40,301 nt of DNA, taken from assembly GCA_018378255.1 (NCBI GenBank), contig JAGZXV010000026.1:1-40301 (forward strand), written 5' to 3'. Shown one piece after another: positions 31,691-39,931 of the stretch. The DNA is from Clostridiaceae bacterium (lineage in GTDB: Bacteria > Bacillota > Clostridia > Lachnospirales > Lachnospiraceae). The first letter of the stretch is position 1; each line of letters starts with the position of its first letter. The notes under the pieces were generated by a model, which had not been told where the DNA came from, made no database searches, and saw only the letters and a list, made by a program, of their open reading frames with translations. The position numbers were made by a program, and so were the translations under genes.

Positions 31691-32652
31691 GCGAATTTAC
31701 TCCCTTTCAAATACAGCTGAGTGCCTCTGTTATCATAAATCTGGTCAATATTCCCGATCCGGCCTTTGCTGTTTAGAATGATATAACGTTCAAAAATCCG
31801 TTCCTGAACCAGCTTTCTGAGCACAGGCTTCTGTTTTATATCTTCAATAGAGCTTCCATGAACCGTGGCTATCAGCTTGCATCCGCAGTTCATCACATAT
31901 TCCATGGCCTCCAGATCTTCCCTGCTGCCGATCTCATCCACCGCAATCACCCGGGGCGACATGGTTCTGATCAACATCATCATACCCTTGGCCTTTGGAC
32001 AGCAGTCCAGAATATCCGTCCTGATACCCAGATCATTCTGAGGAACCCCCTGATAACAGGCTCCGATTTCCGACCGCTCATCGATCACTCCCACCGTAAT
32101 TCCTTCATGCTCATCATTTCCATTGGATATCTGGCGGATCAGATCCCGCAGTAGGGTGGTCTTTCCGCATCTTGGCGGGGATATGATAAGGGTATGGAGA
32201 ATTTCCCCGTTTTCATAGAGATAAGGCAGCACCTCAGTGGCGCACCCCTTGATCTGATGGGACATTCTCACATTGATAAAGGATATGAACTTCATGGTCC
32301 GGATTCCGCAGTCGTCCACAATGGTCTTTCCCGCGATTCCGATCCGGTGCCCGCCCTGAATGGTGATAAAGCCCTGCTTCATCTCTTCCTCAAAGGCGTA
32401 CAGGGAATAGTTGCTCATATACTCCATGGTCTCTCTCAGTTCATTTTTTGTGACTATGTAAGCTTCATTAATATAGTTGCCAAGCCGCCCCTCCTGGCTG
32501 ATGTAGTATTCCCGGTTGTTGTAAACCATTAAAAGAGGGGCATGTACCCTCAAACGGATTTCCTGAACCTGCTCAAAATCTACCGGGACTTTCCTGAGAA
32601 TTTCTCTGATGTTTTTAGAAAAGATCTTAATCAGCTCGTCTTTCTTTTCCAT
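31681..32652 (-). CDS. spoIIIAA: Stage III sporulation protein AA (secretion-type ATPase)
   Basis: A 323-residue cytoplasmic AAA-like ATPase, proposed motor of the spoIIIA apparatus. The Walker A-like motif is SPPRCGKTT, with Walker B in VIAVDEIGSREDLEA. The N-terminal ring-forming region contains RLRVHAPLLMV. RBS GAGGAGGGG precedes ATG 32652. It heads the operon behind a sigma-E-like promoter. Confidence 0.95.
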   Translation of the reverse strand: MEKKDELIKIFSKNIREILRKVPVDFEQVQEIRLRVHAPLLMVYNNREYYISQEGRLGNYINEAYIVTKNELRETMEYMSNYSLYAFEEEMKQGFITIQGGHRIGIAGKTIVDDCGIRTMKFISFINVRMSHQIKGCATEVLPYLYENGEILHTLIISPPRCGKTTLLRDLIRQISNGNDEHEGITVGVIDERSEIGACYQGVPQNDLGIRTDILDCCPKAKGMMMLIRTMSPRVIAVDEIGSREDLEAMEYVMNCGCKLIATVHGSSIEDIKQKPVLRKLVQERIFERYIILNSKGRIGNIDQIYDNRGTQLYLKGSKFACS

Positions 32653-32673
32653 TCTTTCCCCTCCTCTTACCTC

Positions 32674-32702
32674 AATATATGAGGGGGACAGGAATTTATA
32701 CC
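32674..32702 (-). promoter_or_regulatory. Sigma-E-like promoter of the spoIIIA operon
   Basis: On the minus strand GGTATAAA (32695-32702) and CATATATT (32674-32681) are separated by 13 bp, close to the B. subtilis sigma-E pattern. The operon is sigma-E-dependent in that species. The start would give a leader of about 15 bases before spoIIIAA. Confidence 0.5.
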
Positions 32703-32735
32703 AGAAGATTTATTTTTGCGCTTAACCGGATTTCA

Positions 32736-32771
32736 CATAAAAAGGGAGGAATCCGCCACCGGATTCCTCCC
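32736..32771 (-). terminator. Intrinsic terminator after the sulfatase gene
   Basis: GGGAGGAATCCG (32744-32755) and CGGATTCCTCCC (32760-32771) form a perfect 12-bp stem with a four-base loop, followed on the minus strand by TTTTTATG. It insulates the spoIIIA operon from the upstream catabolic cluster. Confidence 0.9.
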
Positions 32772-32793
32772 CTATTTCTTTCTCATATGATAT

Positions 32794-34272
32794 TCAGATT
32801 CCCACCCGTTCAAACTGCTCCGCCGGGCAGTCATTTTTCCTCATTTCCTGCCTCATCGCCTCTGTCATCCGCTTCACCACCGCCTCATCCTCAACCGGAT
32901 GCAGTTCCCCCGGATCCCCTTTTACATCGAACAGCAGGGAGCCAAAAGCGCTCATATGAAACTTATTCTCTGCTTTAACCTTCAGCACTTTTAAGCCTTT
33001 GGTAAATGAAAATGGTTCACGAAGAACCATGTCTTTTAGTTCTCCGGCCGAAAACCTTTCGTTCATATGCTGAAGTGCCAGCGTATAATTATATAATTCC
33101 CCCTCTTTGTCAGGGAGCGGCGCCCTCATGTAGACATAGCGGCCGTCCGTAATATTGATATGGCCGCCGAACAAGCCAAACAGAGCATATTTGCGGACCG
33201 GTTCGTCTGTTTTAATGGTCTGCTCCAGACTTTTCCCCTGCATGTCTCTGGGAACAGGGAGATGAAAATAATCCAGGATTGTAGGCGCCCAGTCTATCAT
33301 CTGCACCAGCGCCTTCCTCCTCTCCCCTTTGACTGCGCTGCGGGGATCCCAGATAAAAAGAGGGATATTGGCATTCTCATTGTAATACGGCATCTGGTTT
33401 TTGCCCCAGTATCCGTGTTCTCCCAGCAAAAATCCATGATCGGTCCCCACGATCAGCATGGTATCCTTCCACAGATCAAAACGGTCCATCAAATTCAGAA
33501 TCCTGCCCAGGCTGCGGTCGCACATGGAAACCAGCGCCTTATACCCGCGGATGCAGTGGGCGATCTGATTTTCCTCTTCTTCCACCTTTCCGCAGGGCCA
33601 GTCAAAATGATCCCCCTGATACTCTTCCGGATACAGATCCAGATACTTTTCAGGCACATAAAAAGGCTCATGGGGATCAAATGTTTCCAGATGCAGCAGC
33701 CAGTTGTCCTGATTCTTATTTTTCTCTATGAACTCACAGCCAAGGTCAAAACACCTGGTCTGGGGAAAATCCTTTTCTTCCTTTATATACTGCCGGTTTA
33801 CCCAGTCATATCTCCAGTGTTTCGATACGCCGGTTCCGTTCTGCATGGACGGTACTTTTACCACCGGAGGAATCTGGGGCATTGCCGCCTCCCCTTTCCA
33901 GTGATCCCCTTCCTGGCCCCGGACGTTTTCCCAGGAGGAATACCGGGGATGGTAGGTCGCGCCGCCGTCTTCCCAATAATGGATGTGGTCGCTGATTAAA
34001 TGGGTATATATCCCGTTTTTCTTCAGCAGTTCAGGCATGGAATCGTCAAAGGGTTCCAACGGCCCCCACTCCCGGTGAAGAAAATTATACCGCCCCGTGT
34101 GCAGTTCCCTTCTGGCCGGAATGCAGGGCATGCTCCCCACATAACTGTTTTCAAATACGGCGCTGTGTTCTGCCAGCCTCTTAAAGTTGGGCGCAGCCGT
34201 ATCACAGCCGGGATGATAGGGAGGCAGATATCTCTTATTTAAGCTGTCAAAAAACACGATAACTGCTTTCAT
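32794..34272 (-). CDS. Cytosolic sulfatase (alkaline phosphatase superfamily)
   Basis: A 492-residue enzyme from ATG 34272, chosen because AGAGG lies eight bases upstream. The N-terminal metal site includes FFDSL (Asp 9), and the active-site motif C-x-P-x-R is Cys 50, Pro 52 and Arg 54 (CIPAR), with LHTGRYNF after it. This Cys is converted to formylglycine in functional type I sulfatases. A second metal site is in VGTDHGFLLGEHGYWGK. There is no signal peptide, so it should act on sulfated substrates inside the cell. It is the last gene of a minus-strand catabolic cluster. No maturase (anSME) gene is in the window. Substrate unknown; phosphonate-hydrolase-like activity is an alternative. Confidence 0.9.
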   Translation of the reverse strand: MKAVIVFFDSLNKRYLPPYHPGCDTAAPNFKRLAEHSAVFENSYVGSMPCIPARRELHTGRYNFLHREWGPLEPFDDSMPELLKKNGIYTHLISDHIHYWEDGGATYHPRYSSWENVRGQEGDHWKGEAAMPQIPPVVKVPSMQNGTGVSKHWRYDWVNRQYIKEEKDFPQTRCFDLGCEFIEKNKNQDNWLLHLETFDPHEPFYVPEKYLDLYPEEYQGDHFDWPCGKVEEEENQIAHCIRGYKALVSMCDRSLGRILNLMDRFDLWKDTMLIVGTDHGFLLGEHGYWGKNQMPYYNENANIPLFIWDPRSAVKGERRKALVQMIDWAPTILDYFHLPVPRDMQGKSLEQTIKTDEPVRKYALFGLFGGHINITDGRYVYMRAPLPDKEGELYNYTLALQHMNERFSAGELKDMVLREPFSFTKGLKVLKVKAENKFHMSAFGSLLFDVKGDPGELHPVEDEAVVKRMTEAMRQEMRKNDCPAEQFERVGI

Positions 34273-34359
34273 TACAGGCACCTCTTTTCCATCATCTTAA
34301 CCTTTTAACCGGTACATTTTTCAACAGGTGGACTGAGGATTTCTCCGCCCGCTAAAGCA

Positions 34360-35064
34360 TTAATCCGCCACACTGTTTCTTATGGATTCACATACCTCTT
34401 CCAGATGCTGCGTCATCAGTTCCATTGCCAGCGGACCATTGCCTTCTGTAATGGCATTTAATATCTTCTCGTGAAATTCATTGGACCGTACCGGCATATC
34501 CACCATTTTAGACGCCTCTCTCTGCTGGATTCTCAAAGTGGTGCAGATCGCATCGATAAAATTGCCAAACACCGTATTATGGGTTGCTTTGGCAATGGCG
34601 CGGTGGAATTGCCTGTCGTATTCGTATAAGAGATCGTGGTTGGGCTCTGCATCTTTATCTGCTGTCAGAGCCTTTCTTTTCTCGTGAATTTCCCGCAGTT
34701 CCTTTATGTCTACCGGCGTAGCATTTTCACTGGCCAGACGGGCCGCCTCGGATTCCATAAGCTTTCTCACTTCCATGAATTCCAACACCAGATTTTCATC
34801 CAGCACCAGGTAAATGTCCATGGCCTTGCTGAGCATATCCGGAATCTTGGAATTGACATAGGTTCCTCCACCCTGTTTTATAACTAAAACGCCCATTCGG
34901 TTCAGTGAACTGACAGCCTCGCGGATCGATACCCTGCTGACACCCAGTTTCTCCGCCATAGCCCTTTCCGTATCCAATTTATCTCCGGGCTTTAAACGCC
35001 CTCCTTTAATTTCATCCACTAAATAATCAAATACCTGATCGCTAATACTTTTTCTTACTATCAT
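34360..35064 (-). CDS. FadR-type GntR-family transcriptional regulator
   Basis: A 234-residue regulator with a GntR winged helix (about 1-70; AEKLGVSRVSIREAVSSL, QGGGTYVN) and a helical FCD effector domain (about 90-225), including the DRQFHRAI segment with likely metal-binding Asp and His. ATG 35064 has AGGTGA upstream. A promoter-like pair lies just ahead of it. FCD regulators usually respond to sugar acids or other organic acids, fitting control of the surrounding operon. Confidence 0.94.
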   Translation of the reverse strand: MIVRKSISDQVFDYLVDEIKGGRLKPGDKLDTERAMAEKLGVSRVSIREAVSSLNRMGVLVIKQGGGTYVNSKIPDMLSKAMDIYLVLDENLVLEFMEVRKLMESEAARLASENATPVDIKELREIHEKRKALTADKDAEPNHDLLYEYDRQFHRAIAKATHNTVFGNFIDAICTTLRIQQREASKMVDMPVRSNEFHEKILNAITEGNGPLAMELMTQHLEEVCESIRNSVAD

Positions 35065-35124
35065 TCACATCACCTGTACTATGGATTCTTTATTACAGAA
35101 CCCTTATTTTTGCCGCTTATTACC

Positions 35125-35153
35125 AGTATGGAGTTCTCTTTATTATTTGTCAA
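35125..35153 (-). promoter_or_regulatory. Candidate promoter of the GntR-type regulator
   Basis: On the minus strand TTGACA (35148-35153) and CATACT (35125-35130) are 17 bp apart. CAGTAT (35124-35129) and ATACTG (35153-35158) form an inverted repeat framing the promoter, a possible autoregulatory site. The -35 is perfect and the -10 only partial. Confidence 0.45.
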
Positions 35154-36162
35154 TACTGATTTTATACAGCGCCAGCTCATTGATCTGGCGGTTTGCAGAT
35201 AACAAAAAACTTTCATTTTCACCGGATAAAACGGATATCTGGCTGGGGCCTGTCCCGGAATCAATGACCTGTTCTTTAAAGTCCCCGTCATAATAAATCA
35301 TCAAAAGCTTCATATCCAGCCTGCGGTATCCTAACAGGAATACCGGCTTTCCATTCACATTTCCTCCCCATATCACATGGCCAAAATCGATGTCATATTC
35401 TTTTATGGGGCTCAATTCCCCGTTTACCTCTTTATAAATAACGGCTTTGCTGCCATGGAACGGTTCAATGGATGCATATTCCATATTTCCGTCACCGTCG
35501 ATATCACAAACCGCGATATCGCTCACCTCTCCGGCAAATATCTTTTTGACCTCCCACTCGTCTTCCATGGGCCTAAGAGGGACTTTAAGAGCGAAGATGC
35601 CTTCCGAACCTGTGATCAGATAGCGCAGGCCTCCGTCTCCCTCTTCTTTGCAGAAACCGTGGTTTTTCGTTATCCCTTCGTATATCTTTTTTAAGGGAAA
35701 TGCCTGACCCGGGTCATGATTAAGCAAACCTGTATAAACAGCCCCCGGGCTGCTCCAATCCTGAGTAAACTCCTTTTTCCCACACAGGACAGCTCCCAAA
35801 AAGAAGACCTCGCCTCCCTTAAAGAACAGGTCAAACCGGTGAAGATAGGGTGTTTTCATCACCTCGTTTACAATCCAGTTTCCGTTTTTATATCTTATAT
35901 AATTTAACGTGCATTCCTCTGCCGCAAACACAGGCAGAAATTTCTGCGTTCCGTAAAATTCCCCGTCCCGTCCCGGTATGGGCACCAGATTCATGGTCCC
36001 TCCGGGCTGTGTCCAGACCGTATCCATCCGGCCCTCCACCGCGCAGACGCACTCCCCAGGCCCTTCCGACGCTCCGAAATAAGCGGTTTTACCGTCCACC
36101 TGGCCGATACAGGTGGCGTAAACTTTATCCACCTGAGCCAGCACTTTCTTTTCTATCTTCAT
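35143..36162 (-). CDS. FG-GAP/VCBS-like beta-propeller protein of unknown function
   Basis: A 339-residue protein without signal peptide or membrane segments. Its many short beta-type blades and a calcium-binding-like loop in AVCDIDGDGNMEYA (D-x-D-G-D-G) suggest a propeller of the FG-GAP/VCBS type. Such proteins are usually exported, so a cytosolic one inside a sugar operon is unusual. The start overlaps the upstream gene's stop by 4 bp (ATGA), so the two are probably translationally coupled. Function unknown; binding of a carbohydrate or a partner protein is possible. Confidence 0.75.
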   Translation of the reverse strand: MKIEKKVLAQVDKVYATCIGQVDGKTAYFGASEGPGECVCAVEGRMDTVWTQPGGTMNLVPIPGRDGEFYGTQKFLPVFAAEECTLNYIRYKNGNWIVNEVMKTPYLHRFDLFFKGGEVFFLGAVLCGKKEFTQDWSSPGAVYTGLLNHDPGQAFPLKKIYEGITKNHGFCKEEGDGGLRYLITGSEGIFALKVPLRPMEDEWEVKKIFAGEVSDIAVCDIDGDGNMEYASIEPFHGSKAVIYKEVNGELSPIKEYDIDFGHVIWGGNVNGKPVFLLGYRRLDMKLLMIYYDGDFKEQVIDSGTGPSQISVLSGENESFLLSANRQINELALYKISIDK

Positions 36163-37220
36163 AACCCTTTCTTCTCCTTTACTGCATTTTGCAGATTCCA
36201 GTCCTTGTAGCGTTCAAAACATTGGAACGCGTATTCAAAGGATTCTCTGGTGGCTCCGATTGCATCTAAAAAACGGTATTCCGCCGCTATAAATCCTCCT
36301 TCTTTCGTCCCCCAATACCGGATCAGATCCCGGACCTCCTGTTCGATCTTCCTCTTATCCCCTGTGGGAAGCGTCTCCTGTATATCCACAGACACATCAA
36401 AGCAGATTCTTCCTGCAAACCTTTCCCCGAATTCCCTTAAATGCAAAAGGTTTGGCTGGTGAATGTTCACGATATCCACTCCGATTTCAATCAAATCGTC
36501 CATAATGTCGGTTATGTATCCGCAGGAATGAAAATTCATATAAATTCCATGCTCATGCATCTCATCCACAAGGATTTTATAGCGGGGTTTAAACAGTTTT
36601 CTCCACATATCCGGGTTGATCATCAGGGCATTCTGCGTGCCCCAGTCATCGGAAGTATCGATGGAATGGATTCTGCCCTTTCCAAGTTCTGCGGCCTGCC
36701 TCACGATGCCGAGCTGGTAATCTAAAAGCCGGTCACAGAGTTTTGTCAGCTCTTCTTCATTCGTATACAGATCCACCAGGGTGTTTTCAAACCCTCTCAA
36801 AAAATGGAGCCGTTCAAAAATACAGTACTGGCTGTTCAGCTGCACCCATCTGCATTCCCGTTCTGCCGCTTCAAGCGCCTGCTCCAGCCCGTCAAAACGC
36901 CCGGGTTCATAGGGGTCCGGCATCACATAGTTTTCATAGGATTCCTCCCAGTCTCTGATGGGAAACCCCACAGGCTGTCCAAGCCCCAGCCCTGATTTGC
37001 TGTCCGCATTTTCCCAGAGGATTCCCCACTCATCCGTCTCGCCGGGAATTGGAACCGCTTTTTTCGTCATATCAGGCTGCTCACCGGGCTTTCGGCACGC
37101 TCTCGGACGCTGAAGAAAGAGGCGCACAATGTCGCCTTTTCCCAAAGTGGGATACTTGAACGCAATCCGCTCCGGACTGCCGAAGGTTATGTTCTTTAAC
37201 ACGATCTCATAGCTTGTCAT
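36159..37220 (-). CDS. Uroporphyrinogen decarboxylase-superfamily protein
   Basis: A 353-residue TIM-barrel protein of the URO-D/MtaA-CmuA superfamily. It has the C-terminal HSCG motif (231-234), in which His and Cys bind zinc in corrinoid methyltransferases. The stretch NFHSCGYITDIMDDLIEIG is characteristic. No heme genes or corrinoid protein gene is nearby, so it is unlikely to be HemE. It starts directly after the transketolase stop (no gap). Proteins of this group occur in many sugar operons of gut Firmicutes with no known reaction. Confidence 0.85.
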   Translation of the reverse strand: MTSYEIVLKNITFGSPERIAFKYPTLGKGDIVRLFLQRPRACRKPGEQPDMTKKAVPIPGETDEWGILWENADSKSGLGLGQPVGFPIRDWEESYENYVMPDPYEPGRFDGLEQALEAAERECRWVQLNSQYCIFERLHFLRGFENTLVDLYTNEEELTKLCDRLLDYQLGIVRQAAELGKGRIHSIDTSDDWGTQNALMINPDMWRKLFKPRYKILVDEMHEHGIYMNFHSCGYITDIMDDLIEIGVDIVNIHQPNLLHLREFGERFAGRICFDVSVDIQETLPTGDKRKIEQEVRDLIRYWGTKEGGFIAAEYRFLDAIGATRESFEYAFQCFERYKDWNLQNAVKEKKGL

Positions 37221-38195
37221 CTAACCCCTCTCCCTTTTCACCCTCACAGCCTCCGCCGCCTGTTTCACAATTTCCTCAGGTGTGAGCCGGAAACGTTTCC
37301 TCAAATACTCTTCTGTGCCCACTTCTCCGAATTCATCCTGTACTCCCACTTTTCTCAGGATCACAGGCTCATTTAAGGACAGCACAGATGCCACACCATC
37401 TCCCAGGCCGCCGTTTACATTGGCATTTTCCGCAGTGACCACGGCCTTCGTTTTCTTTGCATACGTAAGAATCAGGGATTCATCCAGCGGTTTAACGGTA
37501 ACAGGATCAATCACTGCGGCGCTGATTCCCTGTTCCTTCAGACACTTGGCCGCCTCTAAGGCTTCCGCTGTCATGATCCCGGCTGCGATGATGGCCACAT
37601 CGGTTCCATCCGCCAATACACAGCCTTCACCGATCTTAAACCGGCTGCTTGGGGAATATATTTTTTTCATCTGTTTTCTCGGTGTCCTGATATAGGTTAA
37701 ACCGTACCTGTCTTTTGTCATTTTCAGCACCTGCTCCAACTGTACTGCATCGCAGATATCAAAAATTACTGCTCCCGGAATGGCCCGGTAAAGAGCGGTG
37801 TCTTCAAACGGCATGTGGGTTCCCCCATTGTAGGCTGCGGTCACACCCGGATCGCTTCCTATGATCCTCACATTATTTCCAGCGTATGCTACGGATAAAA
37901 AAACCTGGTCATAGACCCGCCGGGATACAAAGGGGGCAAAGGAATGGATATAGGGAATTTTTCCTTCCGCACTCATTCCTGCTGCCACGCCGACCATATT
38001 GGCCTCCTGGACGCCCATGTCAATTGCCCGGCCAGGGTATTTCCTGTCAAATCCTCCCATGCCGATGGAGTTCATAAGATCTGCGTCCAGATAAACCACT
38101 CGCTCGTCCTGGTTCAAAAGCTCTTCCATCACCTTTGGGAATACCTGTTTTAAGGCCATCTGGCCTAAACTGCCGTCATAAATCGTTTCTGCCAT
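37221..38195 (-). CDS. Transketolase, C-terminal subunit
   Basis: A 324-residue subunit with the pyrimidine-binding domain (MGVQEANMVGVAAGMSAEG, with the catalytic Glu) and the C-terminal transketolase domain. The start is ATG 38195 with AGGAGG (38204-38209) eight bases upstream, and the preceding gene's stop lies inside that ribosome binding site. It pairs with the N-terminal subunit upstream to form one transketolase, a split form common in Firmicutes. It would process D-xylulose-5-phosphate from the epimerases in this operon. Confidence 0.94.
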   Translation of the reverse strand: MAETIYDGSLGQMALKQVFPKVMEELLNQDERVVYLDADLMNSIGMGGFDRKYPGRAIDMGVQEANMVGVAAGMSAEGKIPYIHSFAPFVSRRVYDQVFLSVAYAGNNVRIIGSDPGVTAAYNGGTHMPFEDTALYRAIPGAVIFDICDAVQLEQVLKMTKDRYGLTYIRTPRKQMKKIYSPSSRFKIGEGCVLADGTDVAIIAAGIMTAEALEAAKCLKEQGISAAVIDPVTVKPLDESLILTYAKKTKAVVTAENANVNGGLGDGVASVLSLNEPVILRKVGVQDEFGEVGTEEYLRKRFRLTPEEIVKQAAEAVRVKRERG

Positions 38196-38207
38196 CGTCC
38201 GCACCTC

Positions 38208-39026
38208 CTAAGCGTCCAGTTCCTGTATAGCACAGTCTGCCTGTTCCCTGGTTATGGTCATATGGTGGTTCAGCTTCGTCTCTTCAATCCATTTCACGCC
38301 TTTTCCCTTCACAGTCTCCATAACGATCATGGAAGGGCGGTTTCCGGCCTGTTCCTTCGCCTGCCCAATGGCGTCATAAATCTGTTCCACATCATTTCCG
38401 TCAACCTGGCGGGCATACCAGCCGAACGCTTCAAACTTCGCTCTGATATCTCCCATATCCAGAATATCCCCGGTGTCTCCGTCCAACTGTTTATGGTTAT
38501 AATCCACAAATGCAATCAGATGGTTTACTTCATGGTGGGCCGCTGACATGGCCATTTCCCACACCTGCCCTTCATTGCATTCTCCGTCTCCCATCAATAG
38601 ATATATGTAGTTTTCCCGGCCTTTCAATGCCAAAGCCATACCAAGGGCCAGGGAAGCCCCCTGCCCCAGAGAGCCGGTTGTCATATCGATGCCCGGAGTC
38701 TTTTTCTTATCGCAGTGGCTGGGCAGATTGGTTCCGCCCGCATTCAGGGTGTTCAGCCATTCCATTGGGAAAAAGCCCTTTAACGCCAGTGCGGAGTAAA
38801 TTCCGGGACCTGCATGGCCTTTAGAGGACACAAAGCGGTCCCTTCCCTGCCATTTAGGATTAGCGGGATCATATTTCATAACCGCACCATATAAAACGGC
38901 AATCAGATCCGTGGCAGACAGCGTTCCTCCTATATGCCCGAATCCCAAACTGCCGAACATGTCCATCTCCGTAATCCGCAGCTCTTTCGCGAACTGTTTC
39001 AGCCGTCTTTTTAATTCCTGATCCAT
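38208..39026 (-). CDS. Transketolase, N-terminal subunit
   Basis: A 272-residue ThDP-binding subunit. The ThDP motif begins GDGECNEGQVWEMAM, with LDGDTGDI and VKGKGVKW further on, and His residues in SKGHAGPG for cofactor contact. RBS GAGG precedes ATG 39026. Its stop codon overlaps the ribosome binding site of the C-terminal subunit, ensuring coordinated expression. Confidence 0.94.
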   Translation of the reverse strand: MDQELKRRLKQFAKELRITEMDMFGSLGFGHIGGTLSATDLIAVLYGAVMKYDPANPKWQGRDRFVSSKGHAGPGIYSALALKGFFPMEWLNTLNAGGTNLPSHCDKKKTPGIDMTTGSLGQGASLALGMALALKGRENYIYLLMGDGECNEGQVWEMAMSAAHHEVNHLIAFVDYNHKQLDGDTGDILDMGDIRAKFEAFGWYARQVDGNDVEQIYDAIGQAKEQAGNRPSMIVMETVKGKGVKWIEETKLNHHMTITREQADCAIQELDA

Positions 39027-39069
39027 TCTGACCTCATTTCCGCCGGATTAATACGGCATTTATTAAGCA

Positions 39070-39879
39070 TTACATCAAACCGGTCTTTTTGAAAAACTCC
39101 ATACCATTGCGGGCGCAGGTCTCTCCGTCCGGTTTTGCCAGCGCCTCCAGGCACAGAAATCCCTGATATCCGTTTTTCTCCAGAATCCGGTAAATTTCTA
39201 CCATATCCAGATGTCCCATGCCTGGCGCCAGCCGGTTGGAATCCAGAAAGTGGATATGGCGGATCTTATCCCGGCAGAGATTCAGGCTTTCCCCAATCGA
39301 CCGGTCCTCGATATTCATATGAAAGGTATCCAGCATCAGATATACGGGAAGTCCCGTTTTTTCAATAAACCGGTATGCCTCTTCACTGCTGTTTAAGGTA
39401 TTGGTCTCATACCGGTTAATGGGTTCGATCACCAGCGTCACACCGTGGCTGCCGGAAAATGGAAGCAGTTTTTCTATGGAATCAGCAAACCGCTTAAAAA
39501 ATTCCACATACCCGCCGCCGTCTTCCACGCTGCCCCGCACAAGCCCCAGCGAAACCATTCCATTCACTTCCGACGCATAGGCGATGATCTCCTTCATCCT
39601 TGTTATGATTTCTTCCCTAACCGCCTTTTCCCTGGCTCCTAGAAAGAGGCCTTTCTTTGCTAAAGCCGCAGGCATTACCACCCCTGTTTCCAGACCATAC
39701 CGGCCAAGCAGCCCTATGGCCCGTCGGCTGGCCGTCGCCTGGGGATCATCCACAAATAAATCCACGCCCTCATATCCAATCTCCCGGATCAGGGGGATAT
39801 TGTTCTCAATATTCCCCCTAAACAGCACAGGAGCACTCTTATCCGTTTCAAATAAAGATAATGATACTGATGTCTTCAT
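39070..39879 (-). CDS. Sugar phosphate isomerase/epimerase (xylose isomerase-like TIM barrel)
   Basis: A 269-residue protein from ATG 39879, chosen because AGGGG lies closely upstream; the longer frame starting at 39930 lacks a site. The AP-endonuclease-2 fold is indicated by VIEPINRYETNTLNS, LMLDTFHMNIED and HIHFLDSNRLAPG, whose Glu, Asp and His residues bind the metal. Likely function is 3-epimerisation of L-xylulose-5-phosphate (UlaE-like) or a related ketose, inferred from the neighbouring L-ribulose-5-phosphate 4-epimerase and transketolase. Confidence 0.87.
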   Translation of the reverse strand: MKTSVSLSLFETDKSAPVLFRGNIENNIPLIREIGYEGVDLFVDDPQATASRRAIGLLGRYGLETGVVMPAALAKKGLFLGAREKAVREEIITRMKEIIAYASEVNGMVSLGLVRGSVEDGGGYVEFFKRFADSIEKLLPFSGSHGVTLVIEPINRYETNTLNSSEEAYRFIEKTGLPVYLMLDTFHMNIEDRSIGESLNLCRDKIRHIHFLDSNRLAPGMGHLDMVEIYRILEKNGYQGFLCLEALAKPDGETCARNGMEFFKKTGLM

Positions 39880-39931
39880 ATCCGCCCCTAACCGCGTGTC
39901 TGTGCACGCATAAAATCCGAACTGCTGCATT

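Noticed and set aside
31681..32652. Ser in place of the first Gly of the SpoIIIAA Walker A (SPPRCGKTT)
   Set aside because: The pattern still fits a relaxed P-loop, and I believe the form occurs in clostridial SpoIIIAA proteins, so I did not treat it as a defect.
33160..33999. 279-codon plus-strand open frame
   Set aside because: Fully antisense to the sulfatase gene, whose motifs are clear; composition is that of a shadow frame.
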